Part shown: piece after piece, positions 1 through 7,641 of the stretch
Position numbering within the stretch: the first letter of the stretch is position 1
How the letters are laid out: each line of letters begins with the position of its first letter
Source: JBFHFS01 sp041583495
Lineage (GTDB): Bacteria > Bacteroidota > Bacteroidia > Bacteroidales > Marinilabiliaceae
DNA length: 34,821 nucleotides
Reading direction: 5' to 3'
NCBI GenBank assembly: GCA_041583495.1
Contig: JBFHFS010000052.1
Coordinates: 1-34,821, forward strand
Position numbers and translations under genes: made by a program
Notes under the pieces: generated by a model
Told to the model about the DNA's origin: nothing
Database searches by the model: none
What the model saw: the letters and a program-made list of their open reading frames with translations, nothing else

Positions 1-120
1 ATTATGCCAGGTAAAGCTGCCCTGATTGTGCATCCACCCATTAATATTCGTGATTATAAAGAGAGACCCGGCCAACTATCGGAAGTTACCCAGCAAATTA
101 TTGAGAAAAGTACTCTCTGA
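1..120 (+). CDS. C-terminal end of a probable 1-acyl-glycerol-3-phosphate acyltransferase (partial)
   Basis: An open frame enters from the left edge and stops with TGA at 118-120, leaving 39 residues. The segment with the motif HPPINIRDYK, followed by a short helix ending QQIIEKSTL, resembles the end of PlsC-family acyltransferases, where an HPPI-type strand precedes a last amphipathic helix. Those enzymes acylate lysophosphatidate at the inner membrane during phospholipid synthesis. The catalytic HX4D block would lie outside the window, so the assignment rests on the tail alone. The next gene on the same strand starts about 51 bases further on and could be co-transcribed. Confidence 0.5.
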   Translation: MMPGKAALIVHPPINIRDYKERPGQLSEVTQQIIEKSTL

Positions 121-171
121 TAATTGTTTGATAAGGTATTAATAACAGGCTACGACCCAATTGTTCGAACT

Positions 172-2145
172 ATGAGATTCGTTTTATTTAGTCTTATATT
201 TATTTTTCTGCCGTTTCTACCCCTAACTGCTCAGAAGGCCCTTACTATCCAGAATAAAAAAACGATTCGGTTATACGACGAGGCGAAGGCGTTGTTTGCC
301 AAAGGGGAACTGATTCATTCACAGGCGCTTCTTGAAAACGCCCTCGAGCGTGAACCCCGTTTTATGGAGGCCATGTTGTTGTTGGGGGACGTATTTCATA
401 CACAAAAGGAATACGAGTTAGAGCGCACCATCTTAAAAAGATCATTACAAGTCGATTCTGCTTTTTATATCTCTTCGTATTATAATATTGGAGAGGCTGC
501 TTTAAGACTGGGTGATTTCTCTGAGGCCCTCTCTTTTTTGCGGGCTTTCAGGAATAAAACAACCGATGCCCAGTCTATAGTGCGGGCAGACAGGCTGTTG
601 GAAAGGGTTGTCTTTACCCAAAAGGCGATGGCGGATCCCTGGCCTATCGAGTTGCGAAATGAAGGGGAGGGTATCAATAGCCCCTACGATGAGTATTGGC
701 CCAGTCTGACAGCCGATGAACAAACTCTGGTGGTTACCGTTTTAGTGCCCCGTAGCGATAGTTTATTCAAGGCCAAAGGGGGCCTCTTGCCTCGTTCTCC
801 TCAGTATTTTCGGGAAGATTTTTATGTTTCCTCTGCTGTTGGAGACTCCTTGTGGAAACCACGTCAACCCCTGCCGGGAGATATTAATACCCAAAATAAT
901 GAAGGGGCTCAAACCCTTTCGGCCGATGGAAACTGGATGTTTTTTACGGCTTGCGGACGGCCCGACAGCCATGGCAGTTGTGACATCTATTTCTCCCGGA
1001 GAACCCAGCAGGGCTGGAGTACGCCGGTGAATATCGGGGCCCCGGTGAATTCCCCATTTTGGGAAAGTCAACCTTGTTTTGCCGCCGATGGGCGCACCCT
1101 TCTCTTTGTCAGCAACCGCACTAACGGATGTGGAGGGAAGGATATCTGGCAGGCTACTCTTCAGGGGTTTAAAGACGACGGGACGCCCTATTTTGGAAAC
1201 CTGACTAATCTGGGTGAGGAGGTGAATACCCCAAAAGATGAGAACTCACCCTTTTTGCACCACGACGGCCAAACCCTCTATTTTTCCTCTGACGGCCATG
1301 TGGGAATGGGGGGGATGGATCTCTTCGTAACCCGGAAAATGAAGGGCGGAAAGTGGGGGATGCCTCTGAATATGGGATTTCCTGTCAATTCGGGAAAAGA
1401 TGAGATTGGCCTGGTGGTCAATGCCAGAGGAGACAGAGCTTTTTTTTCCAGTGATGGGCAAGACCGCGAAACCACCGGAAAGGATATCTATAGCTTTGCG
1501 CTGCCTGACCCTTTACAGCCTACCCCTGCTTTATATGTGAAGGGGAAGGTGTTTGATGCAGAGACCGGAAAAAACCTTCCCGCAGGGTTTAAGCTTACCA
1601 ACGTTAAGACCGGGCAACTGGTGGTTACCGCACAGGGACAGGAAGCCACAGGCGAATTCCTGGTTTGCCTTCCTCTGGATGGGAATTTTGCCTTTCAGGC
1701 CGGGTATCCTGGCTACCTGTTTTACTCAGGAAATTTTAATCTCTCAGACACCCATCCACTCGATCGTCCCTATCAACTGGATATCGGTTTGCAACCCATA
1801 AAGAGTGGCGCCAGAACGCGGTTGGAGAACATTTTTTTCCATACCGACTCTTATCAGCTGGCGGATGAGTCGGATGTGGAATTGGGTGAGCTGGTTACCT
1901 TTTTGACCGAGAACCCCGGGGTGAAGATTTTATTGGAAGGCCATACCGATAATGTGGGTTCTGAATCCTACAATTTGGAGCTCTCGGCCAATCGGGCAAA
2001 GGCGGTTTATAAGGAATTGATAGCCAGGGGTGTAGATGCCGGTCGCTTGGATTACAAAGGTTTTGGATTCAGCCGCCCGGCCGGGAGCAATAACACCCCG
2101 GAAGGAAGGAGCCGAAACCGGAGAACTGAAGTGTTGATTCATTAA
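172..2145 (+). CDS. PorE-like outer-membrane protein: TPR, PD40 propeller, CRD-like and OmpA domains
   Basis: This is a 657-residue exported protein. The ATG at 172 is chosen because it begins a clear signal peptide (MRFVLFSLIFIFLPFLPLTAQ, cut near residue 21); the frame extends upstream only to a weak TTG at 124. Domains in order: TPR-like helices at about 34-150; a PD40/WD40-like propeller at about 165-445, with repeated blades such as GAQTLSADGNWMFF, SQPCFAADGRTLLF and SPFLHHDGQTLYFSSDG; a carboxypeptidase-regulatory-like sandwich at about 452-545 (YVKGKVFDAETGKNLP); and a C-terminal OmpA peptidoglycan-binding domain at about 555-657 with GHTDN (590-594) and NRA (607-609). This is the order described for PorE, a component of the type IX secretion machinery that links it to peptidoglycan. 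Bacteroidota genomes carry several paralogues of this layout, so being the true PorE is inference. The cleavage site looks like signal peptidase I; no lipobox cysteine is seen. sfsA follows after 13 bases. Confidence 0.8.
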   Translation: MRFVLFSLIFIFLPFLPLTAQKALTIQNKKTIRLYDEAKALFAKGELIHSQALLENALEREPRFMEAMLLLGDVFHTQKEYELERTILKRSLQVDSAFYISSYYNIGEAALRLGDFSEALSFLRAFRNKTTDAQSIVRADRLLERVVFTQKAMADPWPIELRNEGEGINSPYDEYWPSLTADEQTLVVTVLVPRSDSLFKAKGGLLPRSPQYFREDFYVSSAVGDSLWKPRQPLPGDINTQNNEGAQTLSADGNWMFFTACGRPDSHGSCDIYFSRRTQQGWSTPVNIGAPVNSPFWESQPCFAADGRTLLFVSNRTNGCGGKDIWQATLQGFKDDGTPYFGNLTNLGEEVNTPKDENSPFLHHDGQTLYFSSDGHVGMGGMDLFVTRKMKGGKWGMPLNMGFPVNSGKDEIGLVVNARGDRAFFSSDGQDRETTGKDIYSFALPDPLQPTPALYVKGKVFDAETGKNLPAGFKLTNVKTGQLVVTAQGQEATGEFLVCLPLDGNFAFQAGYPGYLFYSGNFNLSDTHPLDRPYQLDIGLQPIKSGARTRLENIFFHTDSYQLADESDVELGELVTFLTENPGVKILLEGHTDNVGSESYNLELSANRAKAVYKELIARGVDAGRLDYKGFGFSRPAGSNNTPEGRSRNRRTEVLIH

Positions 2146-2158
2146 TTTTTGTGAGACG

Positions 2159-2854
2159 ATGATCTTTAAAACACCACTGATACATGGGCGGCTGGTTAAA
2201 CGATATAAACGGTTTTTGGCCGATGTGTTGTTGGATGATGGAACCCGGGTGACAGCTCATTGTACCAATAGTGGAACCATGAAGAGCTGTCTGGAGGAGG
2301 GAGCTGAGGTCTATCTCTCCCCGGCTGAAGATCCCAAACGCAAAACACGTTTTACCTGGGAGATGATTCTTATTAATGGCCGTTGGGTGGGCATTCATAC
2401 CGGGCACCCCAACAAGCTGGCGTTTGAAGCCGTAAAGGCGGGGACCATTCCCGGGCTGGAGGGTTATACCAAGGTGGTGCCCGAAGTAAAGGTGGGGGAA
2501 AGCCGCCTGGATCTCATGGCTGAAAACGATCGTGAATGCTGCTTTATTGAAGTTAAGAATGTGACGCTTAAAGAGGGCCGGTTTGCCAGGTTCCCCGATG
2601 CCGTCACCACGCGGGGCCAAAAACATCTTGGTACCCTTATGAGACTTAAGCAGGAGGGCAACCGTGCCGTTATGCTTTATGTGGTTCAACGTACCGATGT
2701 GGATATTTTCGGACCTGCGGCTGATATTGATCCGGTTTATGCCCAATTGCTGCGGGAGGCCGATGCCCAGGGCGTTGAAATCATCCCAATGCAGGCGGTT
2801 GTTTCCCCACAGGGAATTGATCTGATTCGTCTGCTGCCCTATGACTTGGGGTAA
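2159..2854 (+). CDS. sfsA: SfsA family protein (sugar fermentation stimulation homologue, putative nuclease)
   Basis: The product is 231 residues, normal for SfsA. Recognisable family blocks are AHCTNSGTM near residue 33, SRLDLMAEN near 119, the core IEVKNVTL near 131 and FPDAVTTRGQKHL near 145. The E-x-K of the IEVKN block and the upstream aspartate resemble a PD-(D/E)XK nuclease core. E. coli SfsA was first described as a DNA-binding regulator of maltose genes; nuclease activity is a more recent view, and the physiological role is not settled. The ATG at 2159 lies 13 bases after the PorE-like gene, so the two may be read together. A hairpin at 2883-2900 separates it from the convergent aguB gene. 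Confidence 0.9.
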   Translation: MIFKTPLIHGRLVKRYKRFLADVLLDDGTRVTAHCTNSGTMKSCLEEGAEVYLSPAEDPKRKTRFTWEMILINGRWVGIHTGHPNKLAFEAVKAGTIPGLEGYTKVVPEVKVGESRLDLMAENDRECCFIEVKNVTLKEGRFARFPDAVTTRGQKHLGTLMRLKQEGNRAVMLYVVQRTDVDIFGPAADIDPVYAQLLREADAQGVEIIPMQAVVSPQGIDLIRLLPYDLG

Positions 2855-2882
2855 GATGCCGCAATAAACGCCGGCGGCACCG

Positions 2883-2900
2883 GTTAAGGCCTTCCTTAAC
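2883..2900. terminator. Hairpin between convergent sfsA and aguB
   Basis: A perfect 7-base stem (GTTAAGG / CCTTAAC) with loop CCTT lies between the two convergent stop codons. Neither side has a strong T-tract, so it may be a weak bidirectional terminator or just a small palindrome. Confidence 0.4.
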
Positions 2901-2911
2901 TTCAGGGTAAT

Positions 2912-3790
2912 TCAATCAATAAACCGGCGGGTGATGGGCCCATAGGCATCAATTCTGCGGTCGCGAAAGAAGGGCCAGATGCGGCGGACGGTTTCTGATC
3001 GTTTCAGGTCTATGTCCACCAAAAGGTTGGTTGCCTCATCTCCGGGGGCCATAGCCGAGATTTCGCCCTGTGGTCCCGCCACGAAACTACTGCCCCAAAA
3101 AAGGATTCCGTCGGTCACCCCTGACGGGTCGGGCTCAAATCCTACCCGGTTTACTGCTACCACGGGCAATCCGTTGGCCACGGCATGTCCACGTTGGGAG
3201 ATAATCCAGGCCTCTCGTTGGCGCTCCTTCTCATCTTTTGAATCGGTCGATTCCCAGCCAATGGCGGTGGGGTAGATGAGCAGGTCTGCTCCGCGCATGG
3301 CCATGAGCCGAGCGGCTTCGGGATACCATTGATCCCAGCAAACCAAAACCCCCAGCCGACCTACTGAGGTGTCAATGGGCTCGAACCCAAGATCGCCGGG
3401 AGTAAAGTAGAACTTTTCGTAATAGGCCGGATCATCCGGGATATGCATTTTTCGGTACTTGCCTGCGATGCTTCCGTCTTTCTCCAAAACCACGGCCGTG
3501 TTGTGATAGAGACCCGGGGCCCGGCGCTCAAACAGGGAGGTGACGATCACAACTCCCAGCTCAAGGGCCAGTTGTCCAAACAGCTCGGTGGATGGTCCTG
3601 GGATGGGTTCGGCCAAATCAAAAACGGTGGTGTCTTCGGTCTGGCAAAAGTAAAGGCTGTTGTGCAACTCCTGCAAAACGATAAGTTGTGCCCCTTCTTC
3701 TGCAACTTCACGAATGTTAACTTCCAGTGCCCTGTGGTTGGATTTAAGATCACCGGTATTGTGCTGCTGTATGAGACCTACTTTTATCAT
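2912..3790 (-). CDS. aguB: N-carbamoylputrescine amidohydrolase
   Basis: The 292-residue product is a nitrilase-superfamily enzyme with the full Glu-Lys-Cys triad: E41 in LQELHN, K114 in KYRKMHIPDD, and C151 in VCWDQWYPEAAR. The stretch YYEKFYFTPGD and the tail RRIDAY are typical of AguB. It would hydrolyse N-carbamoylputrescine to putrescine, CO2 and ammonia in the cytoplasm. The upstream neighbour on the same strand, aguA, supplies its substrate, which strongly supports this specificity over other nitrilase amidases. The ATG at 3790 gives a start (MIKVGLIQQ) that aligns with the family's first strand. The 122-base gap to aguA carries a possible promoter -7 box at 3881-3888, so aguB may be expressed from its own promoter as well as by readthrough. 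Confidence 0.93.
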   Translation of the reverse strand: MIKVGLIQQHNTGDLKSNHRALEVNIREVAEEGAQLIVLQELHNSLYFCQTEDTTVFDLAEPIPGPSTELFGQLALELGVVIVTSLFERRAPGLYHNTAVVLEKDGSIAGKYRKMHIPDDPAYYEKFYFTPGDLGFEPIDTSVGRLGVLVCWDQWYPEAARLMAMRGADLLIYPTAIGWESTDSKDEKERQREAWIISQRGHAVANGLPVVAVNRVGFEPDPSGVTDGILFWGSSFVAGPQGEISAMAPGDEATNLLVDIDLKRSETVRRIWPFFRDRRIDAYGPITRRFID

Positions 3791-3880
3791 GGCTTTGGTG
3801 GTTTATGGATTCAGCGTGTCGTTTTAAGTGGCCGGGATACATTGATATTATATCTTTTCAATAAACTTCCTGGTACGGGA

Positions 3881-3888
3881 CAAATATA
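3881..3888 (-). promoter_or_regulatory. Candidate Bacteroidota -7 box upstream of aguB
   Basis: On the minus strand this reads TATATTTG, an exact fit to the Bacteroidota -7 consensus TAnnTTTG, about 90 bases before the aguB start. The nearest upstream TTG is only 11 bases away instead of about 19-21, so the -33 element is not convincing. Confidence 0.35.
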
Positions 3889-3912
3889 ACTCATCCTGGC
3901 AAAATTAGTGAT

Positions 3913-4953
3913 TTAATGGGTTCGGCTTATATTCAGGCTGCCTTTGGGAAACTGCATGGTAACGCAATGCAGGGATCCATTTTGTTGTATCAGAGGCAAA
4001 CAATCGATGCCAATCACCTCCCGGTCGGGGAAAACCTGTTGAAGGATGGCCTGGGCCTTCTTGTCTTTGGGAGAGTCATAAAAGGGAAGGAGGATGGCTC
4101 CGTTGATGATTAGAAAGTTGGCATAGGTGGCCGGGAGTCTTTGCCCATCCACATATACTGCATCGGCCATGGGAAGGGCAATCAGACGATAGGGGTTCCC
4201 TTTGGTGGTTCGAAACTGCCTTAACTCATGCTCCATCTTCTTTAGCTCATTAAAATGTTCATCCTTTGAATCGTCGCAAGCGATATAGGCAATGGTTTGT
4301 GTATCGCAAAACCGTGCCAGGGTATCTATGTGGCTGTCGGTATCGTCGCCACTAAGGAATCCGTGGTTCAGCCAAAGTACCCGGTGGATGCCCAGTGCTT
4401 TGGTCAGGTAGTCTTCGATTTCTGATTTGGTGAAGGCCCCGTTGCGGTTGGGCGAGAGCAGGCATTCGGAGGTCGTGAGGAGGGTTCCTTCCCCGTCCGA
4501 TTCTATGCTGCCCCCTTCGAGTACAAAGCTGAGGTGGTTTTCCCGATCCACTTTCGGGTCAAATAAGTTGGCATCGAAGAGTTGTTGGGTTACCAAATTG
4601 TCTTTGTTGGCAGCAAACTTTAATCCCCAGCCGTTGAATTTAAAGTCGAGAGCGGTCCAGTTGCCCTCCCGACGAATCATTAACGGCCCAAAATCCCGTG
4701 CCCAGGTGTCGTTGGTGGGACAAACAAGAGGGTTGATCCTGTGAGCTTGACCAGCGCTTTTGAAAAAGGCTGCCGAAGGCTTATCGGGCATCAATAAAAC
4801 CACCTCTTCGAACCGGGCAATGGTGGTCACAATTTGCCGAAAGCAATCCTGTACATCTTCAAGCATGTAAGCCCAGTCGGTGTCTTTATGCGGCCAATTG
4901 AGCAACACGGCATCCTGGGGTTCCCATTCGGCCGGGAAAATGGTCGATTTCAT
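3913..4953 (-). CDS. aguA: Agmatine deiminase (agmatine iminohydrolase)
   Basis: The 346-residue product is of the guanidine-modifying (peptidylarginine-deiminase-type) family. Signature blocks are FPAEWEPQDAVLLNWPH at the N-terminus, NDTWARDFGP (81-90), LEGGSIESDGEG (145-156), SGDDTDSHIDTLARF (201-215, with His208) and the C-terminal NGSLHCVTMQFP with the catalytic cysteine at 330. It converts agmatine to N-carbamoylputrescine and ammonia. aguB follows downstream on the same strand, giving a two-step arginine-derived route to putrescine. No arginine decarboxylase is in the window. The ATG at 4953 places MKSTIFPAEW at the usual family start. Confidence 0.94.
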   Translation of the reverse strand: MKSTIFPAEWEPQDAVLLNWPHKDTDWAYMLEDVQDCFRQIVTTIARFEEVVLLMPDKPSAAFFKSAGQAHRINPLVCPTNDTWARDFGPLMIRREGNWTALDFKFNGWGLKFAANKDNLVTQQLFDANLFDPKVDRENHLSFVLEGGSIESDGEGTLLTTSECLLSPNRNGAFTKSEIEDYLTKALGIHRVLWLNHGFLSGDDTDSHIDTLARFCDTQTIAYIACDDSKDEHFNELKKMEHELRQFRTTKGNPYRLIALPMADAVYVDGQRLPATYANFLIINGAILLPFYDSPKDKKAQAILQQVFPDREVIGIDCLPLIQQNGSLHCVTMQFPKGSLNISRTH

Positions 4954-5103
4954 TTGTTTATAATTTTTCTTCGTTTGCCATTATTCTGTCCCACTAAAGG
5001 GGGGAGGGCCTGTCCCGATTTTGTTCTCGGGGGGCCAAAAATCCATTCGAAAGAACAATTTGCCCACGAAAGAATTCGTGCGGCAGCTGGGTTTGTCAGG
5101 TCA

Positions 5104-5226
5104 AAATCCCGTTAGGGATTCAATGTGGTTAGCTGAATGAATGACAACAATGTGTAGCGTCCAAATCCGGGACGGAATTCCGTTTTTACCATACACATTC
5201 TACCCATATCATGTACCTACGGTACA
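5104..5226. repeat. REP-like cluster of short palindromes
   Basis: Several hairpins occur in 123 bases: AATCCC-GTTA-GGGATT (5105-5120), GTCC-AAATCCG-GGAC (5159-5173), the palindrome CGGAATTCCG (5173-5182) and TGTACC-TAC-GGTACA (5212-5226). The piece TTCTACCCATAT just before the last hairpin resembles, from memory, a motif common in interspersed extragenic repeats of Bacteroidota. It lies between genes and encodes nothing obvious. Confidence 0.55.
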
Positions 5227-5285
5227 ATTCAAACACCATTAACCTTATTGTATATGTTCGTTTCAACAGTCCAAATTAAAAAAAA

Positions 5286-5317
5286 GAAGTCTGCAAAAAT
5301 AACTTTTTGCAGACTTC
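5286..5317 (-). terminator. Rho-independent terminator of the DUF3078 gene
   Basis: A perfect 14-base stem (GAAGTCTGCAAAAA / TTTTTGCAGACTTC) with a four-base loop ends about 24 bases past the gene's stop. In the minus-strand direction it is followed by eight T residues (A-run 5278-5285 on the plus strand), a textbook intrinsic terminator. Confidence 0.85.
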
Positions 5318-5341
5318 AAAAATGGAAAAAATAAATGGGTT

Positions 5342-6229
5342 TCAGAACTTAAAGTTTATGCCAAAGCCAAATAATTGTTTGAGCTGAACGCGGGCCCCGT
5401 GCTCAACATCATTTTCGTCCACATATTTAATGTCGTGATCATACAGAAGGGTGCTTCCCAGGTTGGCCGAGAGAAACTTGTTGACTTTCATGATAAACCT
5501 GAGTTCCCACTCCACATCCACCCGCTCGGGATGATCGGCCAGGTTGGAGAAGAGATCCAGACGGGTGTTGAAATCAACATTCTGGATCAGGTTTTCCTTT
5601 TTGTAGATACTCTTCATGGAGGCACCAAACTCTGATCTTAGGTTATCACCCGGGTCAACACCAAATGCCCCTTTGTTGGAAAGCTCATCGTCCATTACGA
5701 TGGTCATTTTGCCGGTGAGGGGCGACACATACATCGAAAAATTATCGTTGGGTTTGTAATCCATACCTAACGAGAGCAGCAGGTAGGCCGGAGATAAAAA
5801 TTCTGAAGTTTTTACGGTATTGGTGGGTGGATCCTTATATCCCAGATCCATTTGTGTTTTGAAGTCGGCCAGGGCGGTGTAAAACCATTTGGCCGAGGCC
5901 TTATAACCATATTTGGATACCAGCTGAATCTTATCCTCAGTTTTTACTGCATTTTCAGAGCCTTGTTGGGTGAGTCCATAACCCAAATCTAAGGTGTTCT
6001 CCCAGGCGCTTTTGTTTTTGGTATAGTTCAGGAACGCGTTAAACAGAAAGGTGCCCGAAACGGAGTTTTTTCCCCCTGCTGACCAATTGGTGAGGGAAAC
6101 CTGAGAAAAGTTAAAGGCGCTGTTTCCGCCCGCTTTCCAGTGTTTTACGGTATCGGTGGGCGCTGACTGCGCTCCAGCCAACAGGGTTAGGCCCGCAAAG
6201 GATACCGTGAGAAGTATTTTTCTTATCAT
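5342..6229 (-). CDS. DUF3078 outer-membrane beta-barrel protein
   Basis: The 295-residue product has a signal peptide (MIRKILLTVSFAGLTLLAGAQ, cut near residue 21) and then the DUF3078 hallmark: W-x-x-GG followed by N-x-SQVSLTNWSAGGKNS near residues 31-56. The rest is made of alternating short strands (for example FLFNAFLNYTKN and NTLDLGYGLTQQ) and ends in phenylalanine-lysine-phenylalanine, as outer-membrane barrels often do. The family is restricted to Bacteroidota and related phyla and has no firmly known function. The gene starts 23 bases after the mscS stop, so the two are probably co-transcribed, and it is closed by a strong terminator at 5286-5317. Confidence 0.85.
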   Translation of the reverse strand: MIRKILLTVSFAGLTLLAGAQSAPTDTVKHWKAGGNSAFNFSQVSLTNWSAGGKNSVSGTFLFNAFLNYTKNKSAWENTLDLGYGLTQQGSENAVKTEDKIQLVSKYGYKASAKWFYTALADFKTQMDLGYKDPPTNTVKTSEFLSPAYLLLSLGMDYKPNDNFSMYVSPLTGKMTIVMDDELSNKGAFGVDPGDNLRSEFGASMKSIYKKENLIQNVDFNTRLDLFSNLADHPERVDVEWELRFIMKVNKFLSANLGSTLLYDHDIKYVDENDVEHGARVQLKQLFGFGINFKF

Positions 6230-6252
6230 CGTTTAAGTGTTTGAGGGTTTTG

Positions 6253-7083
6253 TTATTTCGGTTGAAAAACATGCACATCGTGCTGTGGAAAAGGAATAGA
6301 GATGCCCTGTTGGTCAAAGGTTTTCTTTACGGTTTCGTTAAGAAAGAAAAAGATATCCCAATAATCGGCCGCATTGGCCCATAACCGGGTGGCCAAATTA
6401 ACCGAACTGTCCCCCAGGCTTACCACTCCCACAAAAGGTGCGGGGTCCTTGAGTATTCGCTGATCTTGTGCGATCACATCGAGAATGATTTTCCGGGCCT
6501 TATCGATATCATCGTCATAACCAATCCCAAAGGTAAAGTCTACCCGTCGCAGTGGTTCGGTAGAATAGTTGGTCATGGCATTGGTGGAGAGGCCGCCATT
6601 GGGGATGATAATGGTTTTTTTGTCGGGTGTATTCAATATGGTGTTGAAAATCTGAATCTCCTTCACACTTCCTGAATACCCCTGTGCTTCAATATAGTCG
6701 CCTACCTTGAATGGCTTAAAGATAAGCAACATGACCCCTCCGGCGAAATTTTGCAGCGTCCCGGAAAGTGCCATACCAACTGCCAGTCCTAAAGCACCCA
6801 GCACCGCAATAAAGGAGGTCATTTGAATGCCCAGCATGCCTACTACACTAATTAGGAGCATGATTTTCAGGCCAATTCCAACCAGACTTAGAAGAAAGGT
6901 TTGCAGGGTTTGATCGTAGCTTTTGGTTTTAAATATTTTCTCAAGCCCCTTGGTGAGCTTGCGAATCACCCAAAGGCCAATAATAAGAGTTAGAAGTGCC
7001 AACAAAATGGAACTGCCATATTTTATTCCCAGGGCAATAATTTCATCCGGGCTGCCTACCCAACTTTCAATAGTTTGCATCAT
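6253..7083 (-). CDS. Small-conductance mechanosensitive channel, MscS family
   Basis: The 276-residue product has the size and layout of E. coli MscS. Two transmembrane helices (about 22-42 and 62-85) precede the pore helix TM3 (about 92-125), a Gly/Ala-rich segment containing LGALGLAVGMALSGTLQNFA. The beta domain follows with FKPFKVGDYIEAQGYSG, then the alpha/beta C-terminal domain ending ISIPFPQHDVHVFQ, a conserved MscS end. It opens under membrane tension during hypo-osmotic shock to release solutes. Start is ATG at 7083 or the adjacent ATG at 7080; they cannot be told apart. The DUF3078 gene follows after 23 bases. Confidence 0.93.
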   Translation of the reverse strand: MMQTIESWVGSPDEIIALGIKYGSSILLALLTLIIGLWVIRKLTKGLEKIFKTKSYDQTLQTFLLSLVGIGLKIMLLISVVGMLGIQMTSFIAVLGALGLAVGMALSGTLQNFAGGVMLLIFKPFKVGDYIEAQGYSGSVKEIQIFNTILNTPDKKTIIIPNGGLSTNAMTNYSTEPLRRVDFTFGIGYDDDIDKARKIILDVIAQDQRILKDPAPFVGVVSLGDSSVNLATRLWANAADYWDIFFFLNETVKKTFDQQGISIPFPQHDVHVFQPK

Positions 7084-7479
7084 GTGTTAGAGTTAAAATG
7101 TATAATCTATTAAAGCAACAAAAATTAAAATTGTTTACCAGATATATGAACTCTTTTGATGAGTGTGATAAGACAGGGAATAATTGCTAAATACAACTTG
7201 TTGATTATAAATACTGTGTGGGTGGTCGCTTTTCAAAAAGTGAATTGTAATTTTTTTTTTTTTTTCAACTCATGGGAGAGCAAATCATTTTTGTGCCTGA
7301 ACATATCTTTAGCCTGGATAGGCCTGATAGAGGGGTATGGTTGTGGGCCTTGCTTCATACCATCCATTTTGGTTTAATGTATACTGATGATGCATTAACT
7401 TGAAAAATGTGTTTTTATATCATTGATATTGAACAACATTTAAGTACTCATTGATTTTTTGATTTGAATTGATTCATTT

Positions 7480-7541
7480 ACCCCGAAGGGGTTTTATTCA
7501 AATTGTGCCACTCCATGGCACAATTAATGTTGAAATCAAAC
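7480..7541. repeat. REP-like double palindrome
   Basis: Hairpin ACCCC-GAA-GGGGT (7480-7492) is followed by a perfect 10-base stem AATTGTGCCA / TGGCACAATT (7501-7525). The second hairpin is itself flanked by the imperfect inverse pair GTTTTATTCAA and TTGAAATCAAAC. The segment GGTTTTATTCAA also occurs at the inner edge of the right REP module near 34506. It looks like a nested, foldable extragenic repeat. Confidence 0.5.
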
Positions 7542-7568
7542 GCATCAGTAGTATAATGTAAATAATAA

Positions 7569-7609
7569 AACCCCTGATTATGAAGTTCCCCGCTTCACAA
7601 ACAGGGGTT
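7569..7609 (-). terminator. Terminator of the T9SS cargo gene
   Basis: The stem AACCCCTG / CAGGGGTT encloses an inner stem TGAAG / CTTCA. Read on the minus strand it follows the gene's stop and leads into TTTTATTATTTA. The structure is nearly symmetrical, but only genes on the minus strand lie next to it. Confidence 0.7.
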
Positions 7610-7641
7610 CGAATAATCCTGTCAGGGAGGTGTCCTGGCCT

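Larger units (their letters stand above)
4954..5341. other. Intergenic stretch rich in palindromes, no gene seen
   Basis: No convincing coding sequence lies here. It holds one copy of the CCTGTCCCGA motif (5009-5018) with a partly complementary GGGGGGCC downstream, a small hairpin CACGAA-AGAA-TTCGTG near 5067, the REP-like cluster at 5104-5226 and the terminator at 5286-5317. Confidence 0.6.
7084..7641. other. Intergenic stretch with a 15-T run, REP-like palindromes and a terminator
   Basis: No gene is supported. The upstream half, in front of mscS, is A/T-rich and includes a run of 15 T at 7251-7265. The other half holds paired hairpins at 7480-7541 and the long terminator at 7569-7609. No clear promoter consensus was found for mscS. 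Confidence 0.6.

Noticed and set aside
2069..2746. 225-codon minus-strand frame opposite sfsA
   Set aside because: It lies antisense to a well-supported gene, has no family motif, and its residue make-up is that of a reverse-frame shadow.
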